This document shows positions 8,010 to 18,171 of a DNA stretch of 64,000 bases, one piece after another. The notes under the pieces were generated by a model. It did no database searches. It saw nothing but the letters and a program-made list of their open reading frames with translations, and was not told where the DNA came from. Positions within the stretch are counted from its first letter, which is position 1; each line of letters opens with the position of its first letter. Made by a program: the position numbers and the translations under genes. The DNA is from Lewinellaceae bacterium (GTDB lineage Bacteria; Bacteroidota; Bacteroidia; Chitinophagales; Saprospiraceae), in assembly GCA_020636005.1 (NCBI GenBank), contig JACJYR010000001.1, positions 186,001 to 250,000 on the forward strand, written 5' to 3'.

Positions 8010-8452
8010 AGCGACCCAACGAGAGGTGTGTTTTTTAATAATCCCGAGGATGGAAAATGAATTCGTATCAAGCCCTGTGGTACTTATGGCATCATCCTTT
8101 GGCATTGGAATTTGAAAGAATATGCGGCACGCTCCTCAAGAAATCCAGTGGTTTACCGGGCGTTTGAAAGTACCGGTCACCAATGCCATTGTGTTCAGAA
8201 CTTGCCAAACCAGTGGGCTTTTGACAAAAACCAGGACTGCCCTTCGTGGCCAGTTTGTAAGCCCTTTGCCAAGGTTTGTAAAAAACAGGTGGCCGTAACT
8301 ATACTCGACGCCAATAGGTTTTGTGTAAATGAGCAACAGGGTTGAGCGGGTTGAGATGGTTAATTACTCAACCCTTTCAACCTGCTCAACAAAAAATACG
8401 GTTTGCACAAAACCCATTGGTGCGGAGTTTAAGAAGCCGGTTTATCAGCACC
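8010..8452. other. Non-coding space between convergent genes
   Basis: No supported ORF. Apart from the nested inverted repeat at 8311-8420, the region repeats short motifs such as CCAGTGGGCTTTTGACAAAAACC and CAAGGTTTGTAAAAAACAGG, suggesting decayed repeat sequence. Confidence 0.5.
8311..8420. repeat. Nested inverted repeat between convergent genes
   Basis: Outer arms CCAATAGGTTTTGTGT (8311-8326) and GCACAAAACCCATTGG (8405-8420) enclose inner arms GTTGAGCGGGTTGA (8341-8354) and TCAACCTGCTCAAC (8377-8390). Each pair has one or two mismatches. It may be a transcription stop between the two converging genes or a decayed palindromic element. Confidence 0.6.
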
Positions 8453-11400
8453 TTATCGCAGCACCGTCACATCACCCTTTAGCACCACCTCCCGATCCGG
8501 CGTATTCGCACAGCCCACCCGTATGAGATAGACAAAAACATCGGCCAGCACGGGCTTTCCACCCTGGGTGCCATCCCACGGCCCAGGCCCATCGTACACC
8601 TTTCCCCCCCACCGATCCCAGATTTTCAAGCGTAGGCTAACCTCGTCGCCGGGGGATACGATGTCGAATGTGTCGTTGGTGCCGTCACCGTCGGGGGAGA
8701 AGGCGTTGGGCACCTGCACTCCTTCGGGGTTGCAGGAAGGGATAACGAAGATGGCAGCCGTGTCCGTCCCGGGGCAGCCGTTGCCGTCGAACACAGTGAC
8801 CTGGTAAGTAGCGGAGGCCATCAGCGTATCCTCGCAGGCGGGCGAGTTGGTACAAAGCCCCGTAATGTTGCCGCCAAACCAGAGGATGGAATCGAAACCG
8901 GACGGCTCAATGGACAGGAACACCGTGTCGCCCTGCATGATGGTGTCCAGTTCCAATACTAGATCTACGGCGGGGTTGTCGAATACGGTGAGATTCAGGC
9001 ACAGGGTGCTGTCACAGCCATTGGCACCGGGATAGGAGATACAATGCAGGCCCGTTGTTGAGAACGTCATGCCCTCGAAACCTACGATGTTGCCCTGGCA
9101 AATACTGGTATCGCTGAAAGTCGAATCAATGCCCGGCAGCACCAGCAGTTCCGTGCAGGCCACACTGTCGCAGCCTTCCGGCGTGGCGAAATAGCAGCAG
9201 TAAAGCCCTGCTTCGGTGCGCAGTGTATCGCAGAGCAGTATGCCTTCCCCCTCGCAAACCACCAACGTATCTACAGGTGAAAAGATAGTGTCCATCGTCA
9301 CGCTGACGGTCACCGAAGCTGTGGCCGTGCAGCCGTCCGCATTGGTAGCAATGACGGAATAATCCGTTGTCATATCAGGTGAAACGAGGATGGCCGAGCA
9401 TTCCGCATCCTGACAGTCGCCGTCCTGCGACCAGTCATACCCGTCCGCCCCGAAGGCCGAAATCACAATTTCACCGCCAAAGCAAAGCACCTGATCGGGG
9501 GAAACGGTGAGGTTGACCGCATCGCCGAAGGTTAGCGCCACCGCATCGCTGGCCGTACAGCCAAAAGCATTGCTGGCCGTGACCGTGAAAACGGCGTCTG
9601 TTGTGGTTAAAACAGTAGGGTTGTAAATATTGGAATTGCTGAGCGCTGCCGCCCCGCCTACCGTCGTCGGCGACCACTGGTAAGAATAAGTTGGGTCAAA
9701 TGTGGCCATCAACTGTGCCACCTCGCCGGGGCAGTAGTTGGCTGCGCTGCCGGCATCCACGACGGGCGAAGGGTGTACCACTACCGTCGCGGAATCCACG
9801 CCAGAACACCCTTCTGCATCCGTCACCGTCACCGTATAAAAACTGGTGGCAACGGGGCTGACCAACTGCACTTGCATCCCCTGCACCACGCCGGGGCCTG
9901 ACCATTGGTAGCTGGTGCCCTCCGAGGCAATGATGGCCGCCGTTTCACCCAAACAAACGGGCGAACCTACGAACTGTATGCCGGGCACAGGCTGCACGGT
10001 CACTTGAAAATGATGCTCCAAAGTACAGCCGCCATTGTCGCTGCCCGTCAAAACGAGGTTGTTCACCAGGGGCGATGCCGTGCTGTTTTCACAAATAAAA
10101 GTGGTCATCGGGCAGTTGTTGCAAGCCACGCAGCTGCCGGGCGACCATTGCCAGCTAAAGCCAGGGATATCCGCCACGCCGAGCATAGGTGTTTCACCCG
10201 AACAAATGGAAGGTATTTGCAGGGTTGGAAAAACGATAGGGAAATCCACGTAGGCCATGTCGCCTGCACAGGCACATTGCTGGCCGGCATCAACCACCGC
10301 CACGAGCTTGCAGAGGTTCCCTGCCGGAATGGCAAATGCACCTGTCAGTGTTTCCATGCCACCGGTTGGTATGGCAGTGCTTACAGTTTCCGTGTGTACC
10401 AGCACGTCGCCGCTGCCGTTGCCATCGGTATCGAGGTAAAAATTGACAAGGGTCGGCGGGGCGCTGGCTGCACCGGTGTTGGAGAGGTGGATGGTGCAAT
10501 CCACGAGGTCGTTGCTGCCGGCGGGGCTTGCGTTTACCATAAAATTATCCAGCTTAAAAACAGGCCGCTTTATTTCAAAAGGGAAAACGAGCGAGCCGGT
10601 ACTGGCTTTTATGCTGCACGAGTCGCCCGTGGCAGCACAGAGCCCCAGGGTCTCCGAGGCCGTGCGGAACAGCAGCACCCCATTGCCGCAGCCCTGCGAC
10701 GACCAGCCACTGGTGTTGAAGGTGAAACAAATTTCTTCGCCCTGCCCTACCCCAACAGGCAATTGCCAGGTATAGGTGTTGCTGTCCTGTGCGGGGGCGC
10801 AGTTGAAATTTGGCTGGCAGGTGCCCGTGCAACTCCCCTGCACATACTGGATGCCCTGCGGCAGCGTGACGATGAGGCATGCCCCCAGCGGGATGTCGGC
10901 GGAAGCCATCAGCGACACATCGAAAGATACCTGGTCGTTGCAGCCAAACCCGGGCGATGCTGCCACGCTGGTATTGACAGAATAATTGGAGGACACGCCG
11001 TTGATGCAAATTGGATCGCCCGGCTTGGCGATGGTGTTGGTCGGCAGGCCGCAGTTCTGTTTTGCGGCAGCGACAAAGAGCAAATACGCATTGGCCACAA
11101 AGCCGCAGGAAGTTTCACCCAAAAAACGCAGCGTGAGGGAATTGGAGGGTGCAACCGTAACGCCTGGCAGGCCACCGGCAATGGCCGCCAGCGTATCGGA
11201 CAGGTGCCAAACGGCCCCGGCACTGCCCAGCATCTGCGGATCGCCGGCAGGGAAAAAGTTGCCGCTGCCCGTTGGGTATTCCACCTCCGCCGATCCGCTC
11301 AATATTGCGAAGCCGGGTGGCAGCAGCGCCGTCAGCATCAGGTCGTAAGCCGAGCCAAGCTGGGCATTGAATATTTCAACATAATGATAGGGAATGGTAT

Positions 11401-14400
11401 CGCAGAGGTCGCTGCACGAGCTGGGGCTTTCCACGAGCATTTCTAGTTCGCCGGGCGGGGAGATGACGGTAAGCGTGGTCAGGTTGTCGTCGCAGGCGGC
11501 CTGCACGGTGGAGCTGAAGGGGTCGCAGTTCCAGCCATAATGGATGAGCAGGGTTTCTGTTTCACAGGAATTATTGGTGGCAAGCAGGCGCAGGGGAATG
11601 GAATCCACGGGCCAGTTGCCCAGTTGAAAAATGCCATTTGTTTGGAGGAATGGCTGCCCCGTGGCGGGATTGACCAATTGGATATTGGAAAAATCGCCGC
11701 CCGGATCCAACACATAGAGCCAGGTATTGGGCGCAACGCCGCTGCCGAACTGGGAGTTATTGATCAACAAAAAATCAAATACCAATTGGTCGCTTAAAAT
11801 ATCGAGGTTGTACTGAGGGGCCAGGATTTCGAGGTCGGGCACCTGTGCCCGCAGCACATTCTGCTGGAACTGAAACAAGAGTGGGTCGTCGTCCTCGGGC
11901 AGGCCTTTGGCGAAGTCGATGCTGGCGGTCAACTTGAGCGGGAAATTGCCCTTGGCCTGGCAGTCTATGCCGAAGATGTATTGCACAAAAGCCAAAAATC
12001 CTTCTTCCACGGACGGCATCCAAAAGGGATCGAGGTAAAAGTGATAAACGCCATTGGACAGCACGGGCGCAATGAGTTGGTTGGTAAAAATATCCGTCCC
12101 GCCCTGGTGCCGCAGGAAGGTAAGCCGGGCCTGCTGGATGGTAAAGCCTGCCGGCACGGTCACCTGCCAGTCGGAAACCGTTGCGATAGTCCGGTATTCG
12201 AAAGGAAAAAAATTGCCCTCGTTCAAATCCAGGCGGAACAGGGTGCCCGCATTGTAGGGCGAGGGATTGCAGGGCGGCACATTGATAGGGCCGGAGGTGA
12301 CAGAGTATTTGTAGCCGGTTATTTCAAAAAATTTCGATTCGCAATGGCAATCAATGGTGTCATTGTTCTGCAGGGAAGCATCGTCGTAGAGGAACACGGA
12401 AGGATAGATGGTAAAATTCCCCAGCAAGGGGAACAGCCCGCCCTGCGGCTGCAGGTTGTAATTGACCCGGAAATCCGTTTCCAGCAGGATGGAGTCGCCG
12501 TTTTCAAAATTAAAACCTGGGGGCAGCCCGCCGCAGCCTGCCAAACCGGCCCCCGACAGGAGGTAGTCGTAGGAAAGGTAATCCTGGGCTGTGTTCACCG
12601 GGGCCAGGCTGTTGCACAGGTACCAGGCATTTTGGTTTTTGTCAAAAATGCGGAGCCGGGTGGCGAGGTGCGAAATGCCCTGCTCCGACAGCAGGTTGTT
12701 GGCATTCTGGGTACTCATCTGGGGTTTTAAAAACTCGATTTGTACTTTGGCAAAAGGCAGGGCATATCCCGCCGAATCCATGACGACCACGCCCCTGAAA
12801 GAGGTGCCAATGGTGTCGCCTGCCATGAGGCGGTCCCTCCTGATCTGGGCGAAATTAAGGCTGCCGGAGCCATCGGCCAATTGATCGTTGTTGTTGTCGG
12901 GCAGGCCGAAGTTGGTGCGGGCAGCATCAAAAGTATAGGCCAGGTAGCCGGGCGGCCTTTTGATGTTGAGCACTTCGGGCTGGCAGTCGTGGAGGATTTT
13001 CAGGAAGGTGCAGCTTTGCTGGTTGCATTCAAGGGAAACCTCCGGGCATTTGACGATTGTCGTAATGACTTCTGCCGAAAAACTACACCCTCCGGGGATG
13101 CAGGGATAAACAGGGCAGGAGGTGGCTGTGGTATCCCGGCAAAAAAACTCCTCGCAGAGGTCTTCGCAAAGAAATGTCAAATCCAGGTCCATCGTGACCG
13201 AATCGGCGCTCAGGGGCAATTGGTAAACCGCCGTTATCAAGGTCGCATCGGGCAGGGTCAGGTTGGTAATATCCAATGGGGCCTGGCCGCCGAGCAGCAT
13301 TTCGTTCCCCGCATCCCAGAAAAGGCCGCAGGGCAGGATGATGCTGACGACGAGGGAATCGTCGAGCAGGGCAAGGCTGTCGTACACCAGGTGGTAGGTG
13401 GCCGTATGGCTGCTGCCGTCTTCCATGTACAAATTGTCTGGCTGGAAGAAGGTTCTCATTTGGGCGGCCAGGTCGGCAACAGCGGTGTAGTCGTGCCAGA
13501 AGAGCGTGTCGGGCAGGCAGGTTTTGCTGTATTTGTAGCGGTATTCCCACCTTACACCGGGTTGTGCGCAGCCGGGGCTGCAAAAGTAAACGTCCCAAAA
13601 AAGGGTGACGGATTCGCCCGGCCCGATGGACGGTATGGTGGCCGCAAATTCGTTCAGCAGCGGGGAGGCAGGCAAGGTGCAGTCCTGGTCAGCAATGGAA
13701 TCGATGAAGAGGCTGTCCAGTGGCGGGACGGTCAACAAACCGGCACTGTCCACCACGATGCTGTTCAGGGCAGCGTCGCCAATGGACCGCCGTATTTTGG
13801 GCACGAGGTTGAGCGCCGCCACTTCGCCGGTGTTGGTTATTTTCAAGCCCTGCCGGTAGGCCCCCGCATCGCAGGTGCATTCCGAAAAAGCGGTGATGGG
13901 TTCCCAGACCAGGTTGGGCTTGCGCTCGTCCAGTTGGATGAGCACGGCGGCGTTGGTGTTTTCCTGCTGGCATATTTCACCAGGTTCGCAACCCCAGGCC
14001 ACCGAGATCATGGAAGCCGCCGAGTAGAGGTCGTAGCCGCAGTCGGTGATCAGAATTTCCTCCGTGATCACCATGCTCTCATTGAGTTCGAATAGGCCAT
14101 CGCCGTCGCCGACGGCAGCAAAGTCTGCCGCGCCAACAAGCCGTTGCAGCACATTGCCGCCAGGCGAAATATCGGCGCCAAGTGCAGCGCTGATCCCGAT
14201 GCCAGCTTGATAGGTATCGGTGAAAACAAAGCTTTCGAGCGGGCCGGGGCGGGTATTCCTGACGGTTATTTTTCGTTGCAGCACATCGCCCCGCCTGCCG
14301 GAAAGTACCGTGTTTGCCACATTGGTGATGATGAGCAACGGGCGGTCAATGGAATAGGGATCGGTGGTCAGGTTGGTATTGCCGTTGTTCCAGACGAGGC

Positions 14401-14806
14401 TGATTTTGTTGGCAAACAACTCTGCCCCGTCAATGCAGGCGACCGTGGCACAGGGCGCTTCCGCCGTTATGGTAAAAGTGGCCTGCCCGCCCGTGGGCAG
14501 GTTGAACAGGGAAAACACCGGGGCGCCAAGGTTGGAAATATTACTCTCGGAGGCACCAGCCACGCTGCCTGGCACATAGGCAACACTGCACGATGCCCCG
14601 GACAATGTGCTGAACGCCACCGCCACGGTAATGTTGGACAGGGTGGTGCCACCGTTGTTGGTCACGGTGACCTCAAAAGTGGCTGTACCGCAGACGGAAA
14701 ATCCGTCGGGGTTTTGGTAGGTGATGGTCTGGGCGGAGAGGAAAAAGGGTAAAAAGGCCAAAAAAGCGGCCAGGAAGAAATGGATGATTTGGGTCGAGCG
14801 GTGCAT
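8453..14806 (-). CDS. Giant exported adhesin-like protein with gliding-type (type B) T9SS domain
   Basis: Start at 14806 gives MHRSTQIIHFFLAAFLAFLPFFLSAQ as signal peptide and a product of 2117 residues; the frame is open a further 51 codons upstream without a signal. The N-terminal two thirds is a chain of DUF11-like beta domains (for example FEVTVTNNGGTTLSNITV, SLTLRFLGETSCGF) with many paired cysteines. Near the C-terminus come Ig/PKD- or SprB-like modules of the type PVCLGETAAI...YQWSGPG...YTVTVTDAEGCSG. The end (VQVPNAFSPDGDGTNDTFDI ... LRLKIWDRWGGKVYDGPGPW) is the gliding motility-associated C-terminal domain, a type B T9SS signal, which sends the protein to the surface or medium. Role in adhesion or gliding is inferred from the family. 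Confidence 0.88.
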   Translation of the reverse strand: MHRSTQIIHFFLAAFLAFLPFFLSAQTITYQNPDGFSVCGTATFEVTVTNNGGTTLSNITVAVAFSTLSGASCSVAYVPGSVAGASESNISNLGAPVFSLFNLPTGGQATFTITAEAPCATVACIDGAELFANKISLVWNNGNTNLTTDPYSIDRPLLIITNVANTVLSGRRGDVLQRKITVRNTRPGPLESFVFTDTYQAGIGISAALGADISPGGNVLQRLVGAADFAAVGDGDGLFELNESMVITEEILITDCGYDLYSAASMISVAWGCEPGEICQQENTNAAVLIQLDERKPNLVWEPITAFSECTCDAGAYRQGLKITNTGEVAALNLVPKIRRSIGDAALNSIVVDSAGLLTVPPLDSLFIDSIADQDCTLPASPLLNEFAATIPSIGPGESVTLFWDVYFCSPGCAQPGVRWEYRYKYSKTCLPDTLFWHDYTAVADLAAQMRTFFQPDNLYMEDGSSHTATYHLVYDSLALLDDSLVVSIILPCGLFWDAGNEMLLGGQAPLDITNLTLPDATLITAVYQLPLSADSVTMDLDLTFLCEDLCEEFFCRDTTATSCPVYPCIPGGCSFSAEVITTIVKCPEVSLECNQQSCTFLKILHDCQPEVLNIKRPPGYLAYTFDAARTNFGLPDNNNDQLADGSGSLNFAQIRRDRLMAGDTIGTSFRGVVVMDSAGYALPFAKVQIEFLKPQMSTQNANNLLSEQGISHLATRLRIFDKNQNAWYLCNSLAPVNTAQDYLSYDYLLSGAGLAGCGGLPPGFNFENGDSILLETDFRVNYNLQPQGGLFPLLGNFTIYPSVFLYDDASLQNNDTIDCHCESKFFEITGYKYSVTSGPINVPPCNPSPYNAGTLFRLDLNEGNFFPFEYRTIATVSDWQVTVPAGFTIQQARLTFLRHQGGTDIFTNQLIAPVLSNGVYHFYLDPFWMPSVEEGFLAFVQYIFGIDCQAKGNFPLKLTASIDFAKGLPEDDDPLLFQFQQNVLRAQVPDLEILAPQYNLDILSDQLVFDFLLINNSQFGSGVAPNTWLYVLDPGGDFSNIQLVNPATGQPFLQTNGIFQLGNWPVDSIPLRLLATNNSCETETLLIHYGWNCDPFSSTVQAACDDNLTTLTVISPPGELEMLVESPSSCSDLCDTIPYHYVEIFNAQLGSAYDLMLTALLPPGFAILSGSAEVEYPTGSGNFFPAGDPQMLGSAGAVWHLSDTLAAIAGGLPGVTVAPSNSLTLRFLGETSCGFVANAYLLFVAAAKQNCGLPTNTIAKPGDPICINGVSSNYSVNTSVAASPGFGCNDQVSFDVSLMASADIPLGACLIVTLPQGIQYVQGSCTGTCQPNFNCAPAQDSNTYTWQLPVGVGQGEEICFTFNTSGWSSQGCGNGVLLFRTASETLGLCAATGDSCSIKASTGSLVFPFEIKRPVFKLDNFMVNASPAGSNDLVDCTIHLSNTGAASAPPTLVNFYLDTDGNGSGDVLVHTETVSTAIPTGGMETLTGAFAIPAGNLCKLVAVVDAGQQCACAGDMAYVDFPIVFPTLQIPSICSGETPMLGVADIPGFSWQWSPGSCVACNNCPMTTFICENSTASPLVNNLVLTGSDNGGCTLEHHFQVTVQPVPGIQFVGSPVCLGETAAIIASEGTSYQWSGPGVVQGMQVQLVSPVATSFYTVTVTDAEGCSGVDSATVVVHPSPVVDAGSAANYCPGEVAQLMATFDPTYSYQWSPTTVGGAAALSNSNIYNPTVLTTTDAVFTVTASNAFGCTASDAVALTFGDAVNLTVSPDQVLCFGGEIVISAFGADGYDWSQDGDCQDAECSAILVSPDMTTDYSVIATNADGCTATASVTVSVTMDTIFSPVDTLVVCEGEGILLCDTLRTEAGLYCCYFATPEGCDSVACTELLVLPGIDSTFSDTSICQGNIVGFEGMTFSTTGLHCISYPGANGCDSTLCLNLTVFDNPAVDLVLELDTIMQGDTVFLSIEPSGFDSILWFGGNITGLCTNSPACEDTLMASATYQVTVFDGNGCPGTDTAAIFVIPSCNPEGVQVPNAFSPDGDGTNDTFDIVSPGDEVSLRLKIWDRWGGKVYDGPGPWDGTQGGKPVLADVFVYLIRVGCANTPDREVVLKGDVTVLR

Positions 14807-15599
14807 GTGGGTTTTAGATTTGGGTGTACGTGTTTTGGGTGAAAATGTTGGAGAGTGAAGTAATACGGGAAGTTTATTTTTGAAAGGAAGATGTTCGATT
14901 TTTATTATCACGCAACGCCATTGGCCCACGTGCTTGGCGTTTTTGCGTACTGATGCCAATCTTCGTCCCCAGTCCGATGGGCTCTTGCAAGCGGAAAAAT
15001 ATCCTGTGTTGGGCGGCGAGATGCACCGCCTGTCCGATCAATTTGAACAGGGCGCAGATTCAGCGGCCTTTAAACCCTTGGCATTGGAAATAGGGGATAC
15101 CCGGGACGAGGTGGAAAAAGCAGGAAAGGAATAAGCTGATTTGGTACTTTGACAAATCCAGTGGAGTGGGTAAAAAAAGAGGGGAGGAAGCTGTATCAAA
15201 AGCCTTGATTTACGATTTACGATTTCAAAAATATTCAACATACCAAGCGTTGAAGTTTTAGGTATTGCTACAATCGCAATCCGTAAATCGTCACCCGAAA
15301 TTGGTACTTACCATAGACCACCCTCCCAGTCAGTGGTTTAGTAATGATGGGACAAAGATGGCGGCAAGGCTATTAGAGCAGAATTAAACAGGTATTAAAA
15401 GAGAATTAAATCTATGTCATCCAGCGGCAGGGAGGATAAATAGTGGTGGCAGCCAGTATTGGGGCAGGCAGCCCCGAAAGGGTTGGTAAAGGTTGGTGCG
15501 ATAGAAAGTAACCAAAAGGAGGTGGAGCGGAGTAGAATGAACCAATCGCCGGGATCGTTTTTTTTGTCCCCGTTCTCAAAATTGCGTACACCAAATGCC
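14807..15599. other. Gene-poor region of about 790 bp
   Basis: Short frames exist (for example 14880-15134) but none has credible protein features. At 15141-15166 the sequence TTGGTACTTTGACAAATCCA resembles the terminal repeat of element A, without a partner end or the central palindrome nearby, so it may be a solo remnant. Nothing else recognised. Confidence 0.5.
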
Positions 15600-16394
15600 C
15601 TATCCCTTCAGAAACTTCAGGGCTTCGAGGTTGAAGCGCTGCCATTGTTCGATGTTGCAGATATGGCCGCACTTTTCAATGACCACGAGCGTAGCCTTCT
15701 CCTGCTTCGCCACAAAGCGCCGGGCGGCCTTGAAGAACACGTGATCCTCCGCGCCCATTACCACCAGGCTCCACTTCTTGAGCTGTTGGTGAAAATATTC
15801 ATCCAGCACCTGAAAGAACTCACCGTACAGGCCCACCCATTTCATATACTCTTCCTGGGTAAGCCGCTTGGCCTGCTGTCGGTAAAGCCGCCTCGATTTT
15901 TCGTGGTTTTTTTTGGGCAAAATGATCATGGAAAACAAGGCGTAAATATGCCGGTAAGGCAGTAACAGGTTGAGGAGCTTGGAAGCATGTACCAACGCCC
16001 GCATCTTCAGGGTGGCCCGAAAAACCCCTCCAGCCATCACCATCTTATCAATCAGTTCGGGCCTGCGCTGGTCGAGGCGCTGGAGGATGGCGCTGCCAAG
16101 GGAGAGGGAGATGAAATTGGCATGTCCAATTTCGAGGTGATCCATCACCTCCAGGATGTCGTCGCACACAATGTCGAAATTGTAGCTGGGGAAAACCGGG
16201 GAAATGCCTTTCGACAGGCCGTGATCGCGCAGATCGAGCAGCAGCAGGTTGAAAAACGGCTTGAAGGCGTCCGTCTGGTATTTCCAGGTGGCGATGGCCC
16301 CGCCCGCCCCGTGGATGAAAACGAGCCAGGGAGCTTCCTCCTGGGGCAGTCGATAGGTTTGAAAATGCAGCATCACTTTTCCTGTTTGAGCCAA
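15600..16394 (-). CDS. Alpha/beta hydrolase
   Basis: 264 residues, the usual length. FIHGAGGAIATW (residues 27-38) is the oxyanion HG box; D and H of the triad are probably in GAEDHVFF and EKCGHICN near the C-terminus. The nucleophile elbow reads FISLSLGS, so the expected first Gly of GxSxG is Ser (S96-L97-S98-L99-G100), with S98 as nucleophile. No signal peptide: cytosolic. The lid region (residues 120-190) is basic and aromatic. Substrate unknown; esterase, lipase-like or haloalkane dehalogenase-like relatives share this layout. Transcribed alone, with 220 bp of upstream non-coding DNA before the divergent PA14-OmpA gene region. Confidence 0.8.
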   Translation of the reverse strand: MAQTGKVMLHFQTYRLPQEEAPWLVFIHGAGGAIATWKYQTDAFKPFFNLLLLDLRDHGLSKGISPVFPSYNFDIVCDDILEVMDHLEIGHANFISLSLGSAILQRLDQRRPELIDKMVMAGGVFRATLKMRALVHASKLLNLLLPYRHIYALFSMIILPKKNHEKSRRLYRQQAKRLTQEEYMKWVGLYGEFFQVLDEYFHQQLKKWSLVVMGAEDHVFFKAARRFVAKQEKATLVVIEKCGHICNIEQWQRFNLEALKFLKG

Positions 16395-16796
16395 TGGAAC
16401 AAGGAAAGCAAAGAAAGGTTATCCGGCATTTTTCAAATTGCCCTTCTCCGTACGCTTAATTGCTTCCACGCCAGAAAAATCCGAACCAAAGCAAGATTTA
16501 TCCGATGCCCACAATCACGCAACCGGCACTTTTGTAGAAAGAACCATGATCTTTCGTCTAATGCAATTTTCATTTTTATTGAATGGCCGGATATTACGCT
16601 ATCATAGGTTGGGCTTGGCCCTTTTGACAATAATCCAAAAACCAAAGCCCGGCGCCGGCAGTTAGGGCCATGCGCCAACAGTTTCGGACGCTTGCACGGG
16701 AAATTAATCCGAAGGTCTTTTAAGCGGCAGTCTTTTACCTGCTGTCCAGGCCTTCATAAAAACGAACTTTACCTTCATTATTGATCCACTTGTGTT
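16395..16796. other. Divergent intergenic region, nothing specific seen
   Basis: About 400 bp separating the hydrolase (minus) and the PA14-OmpA gene (plus). It must hold promoters for both; only a weak -7-like TACCTTCA near 16770 is visible. No hairpin, repeat or ORF that I can support. Confidence 0.4.
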
Positions 16797-17828
16797 ATGA
16801 ACAAATCAATTGCTTCCCTGCTGTTCCTCCTGGCATTTTGGTCAAACTGCCTGCGGGCGCAGCATGGCCTAAAGGCCGAGTACTACAACGGCATCGAGTT
16901 CGATAAAAAAGTCGCCACCCGGATTGACGACAAAATCGACTTTTTCTGGCTGGACAAGCCGCCCGTGAGGGGCCTTGACCCCAACTATTGCTCGGTACGC
17001 TGGACGGGCAGGCTGTTTGCCCCAGAAACGGGCACCTATACTTTTTCGGCCCGGGTGGACGACGGCATCCGGGTGTGGGTAGGCGGCGTTATGGTCATCA
17101 ACAACTGGAACCTGAACGATGTGGGGATTTTCAGCGGGCAGGTGAAAATGGAGGCCAGTAAGCAGTACGATTTGAAAGTGGAGTTTTTCAATGCCCTCGT
17201 TGAAGCGGAAATCACCTTGCTATGGGAACTGCCAAGCGAGGAAGCCTCTTTCCCCGGCCTCTTTGGCAGGAACTTCAAAGTGGTGGAACCGGAATACTTC
17301 CTGCAGGCACCTGAACAAAAACCTCCGCCCCCCAAACCTGCCCCAAAAGTGGAAGTGGCCGAAAGCGCCACTGAAAATAAAATGCCTGCTCCTCCACCAA
17401 CATCACCAAAACCAAAGCCCAAAAAACAACAGGATGCACCCCCTCCGGCCACTAACCCTGCGGCAAAGACGGTCGTGCATAAAGATACCATCGAACGCTA
17501 CACCCCGAAAAACGTCAACTTCGAACGGGGCAAGAGCATCATGCTGGCTGCTTCGCACCGGGAACTGGACAACCTGGCCGCCTTCCTGCTTCGCAACCCG
17601 GACATCCGCCTGAAAGTGGAAGGCCATACTGATGTCATCGGCGACCCTGACAAAAATTGGGAACTATCAGAGGAAAGGGCAGAGGCAGTAGCAGCCTATT
17701 TGGTACAAAAAGGCATCGAGGCGGAACGTATCCAGGCAAAAGGGTATGGCAGCAGCAAGCCCCTGGTAAAGGGGGATCCGAAAAAGCACTATCCGGTCAA
17801 CAGAAGGGTCGAATTTATTTTTTACTAA
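16797..17828 (+). CDS. PA14 domain - proline-rich linker - OmpA peptidoglycan-binding protein
   Basis: Signal peptide MNKSIASLLFLLAFWSNCLRA (cut before QHG). Residues 24-155 form a PA14 domain (LKAEYYNGIEFD, VRWTGRLFAPETGTYTFSAR, DDGIRVWVGGVMVINNWN), a carbohydrate-binding-type beta barrel. A Pro/Lys-rich linker spans about 170-230. Residues 235-343 are an OmpA C-terminal domain with NVNFERGKSIMLAASHREL, VEGHTDVIGD and LSEERAEAVAAYLVQKGI, which binds diaminopimelate in peptidoglycan. The protein is thus probably anchored to the wall from the periplasm or outer membrane while the PA14 part binds glycan or protein. The combination is common in Bacteroidota; the partner is unknown. Confidence 0.85.
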   Translation: MNKSIASLLFLLAFWSNCLRAQHGLKAEYYNGIEFDKKVATRIDDKIDFFWLDKPPVRGLDPNYCSVRWTGRLFAPETGTYTFSARVDDGIRVWVGGVMVINNWNLNDVGIFSGQVKMEASKQYDLKVEFFNALVEAEITLLWELPSEEASFPGLFGRNFKVVEPEYFLQAPEQKPPPPKPAPKVEVAESATENKMPAPPPTSPKPKPKKQQDAPPPATNPAAKTVVHKDTIERYTPKNVNFERGKSIMLAASHRELDNLAAFLLRNPDIRLKVEGHTDVIGDPDKNWELSEERAEAVAAYLVQKGIEAERIQAKGYGSSKPLVKGDPKKHYPVNRRVEFIFY

Positions 17829-17990
17829 CAAATAGCGGCTGTCCGGCATCACCTGGGCAACCACCAAACAAGCAGGCTAAATTATCCGACCCAATGGGCG
17901 CTGATTGAGATTGCTTCAGCCTTTTAATACAACTGGCAACAAAGCCAAACCTCTTTCAAACTTTGTCGAACCATTTCGAACTACAATTTT

Positions 17991-18090
17991 AGGATCGAAG
18001 GAAAAGTGACTATTTTATTTTTAAAAAACCCTTCCAATGCTGGGGTTTTCAAAATCAAAATGGTGAAGTTATTTTTTCATGATTACTTAA
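17991..18090 (+). repeat. Structured dispersed element D, copy 3
   Basis: Matches copy 1 closely except that the left arm of the A/T hairpin is truncated (GGAAAAGTGACTATTTTATTTTT), so the hairpin is lost here. Located between convergent genes, immediately followed by a terminator. Confidence 0.7.
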
Positions 18091-18091
18091 C

Positions 18092-18143
18092 GGCAGGGGG
18101 ATAAAAAATGGAAAATTCTTCATCCCCCTGCCTTCCTGTTTTT
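18092..18143. terminator. Intrinsic terminator between convergent genes
   Basis: Arms GGCAGGGGGAT and ATCCCCCTGCC with a 19-nt loop, followed on the plus strand by TTCCTGTTTTT. It can serve the PA14-OmpA gene and, from the other side, the 18172 gene. Confidence 0.75.
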
Positions 18144-18171
18144 ACATGCACCCCAGGCGTTGCCGGGGCGC

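Noticed and set aside
9905..14095. Several plus-strand frames of 200-513 codons inside the 8453 gene
   Set aside because: They are shadows of a gene with a clear signal peptide and sorting domain, with no promoter, start context or recognisable domain.
14880..15134. 84-codon plus-strand frame in the gap above the 8453 gene
   Set aside because: No domain, signal or promoter; it overlaps the upstream part of the 8453 frame.
15141..15166. Fourth copy of element A
   Set aside because: Only one end-like sequence (TTGGTACTTTGACAAATC) is present; no palindrome or second end, so at most a remnant.
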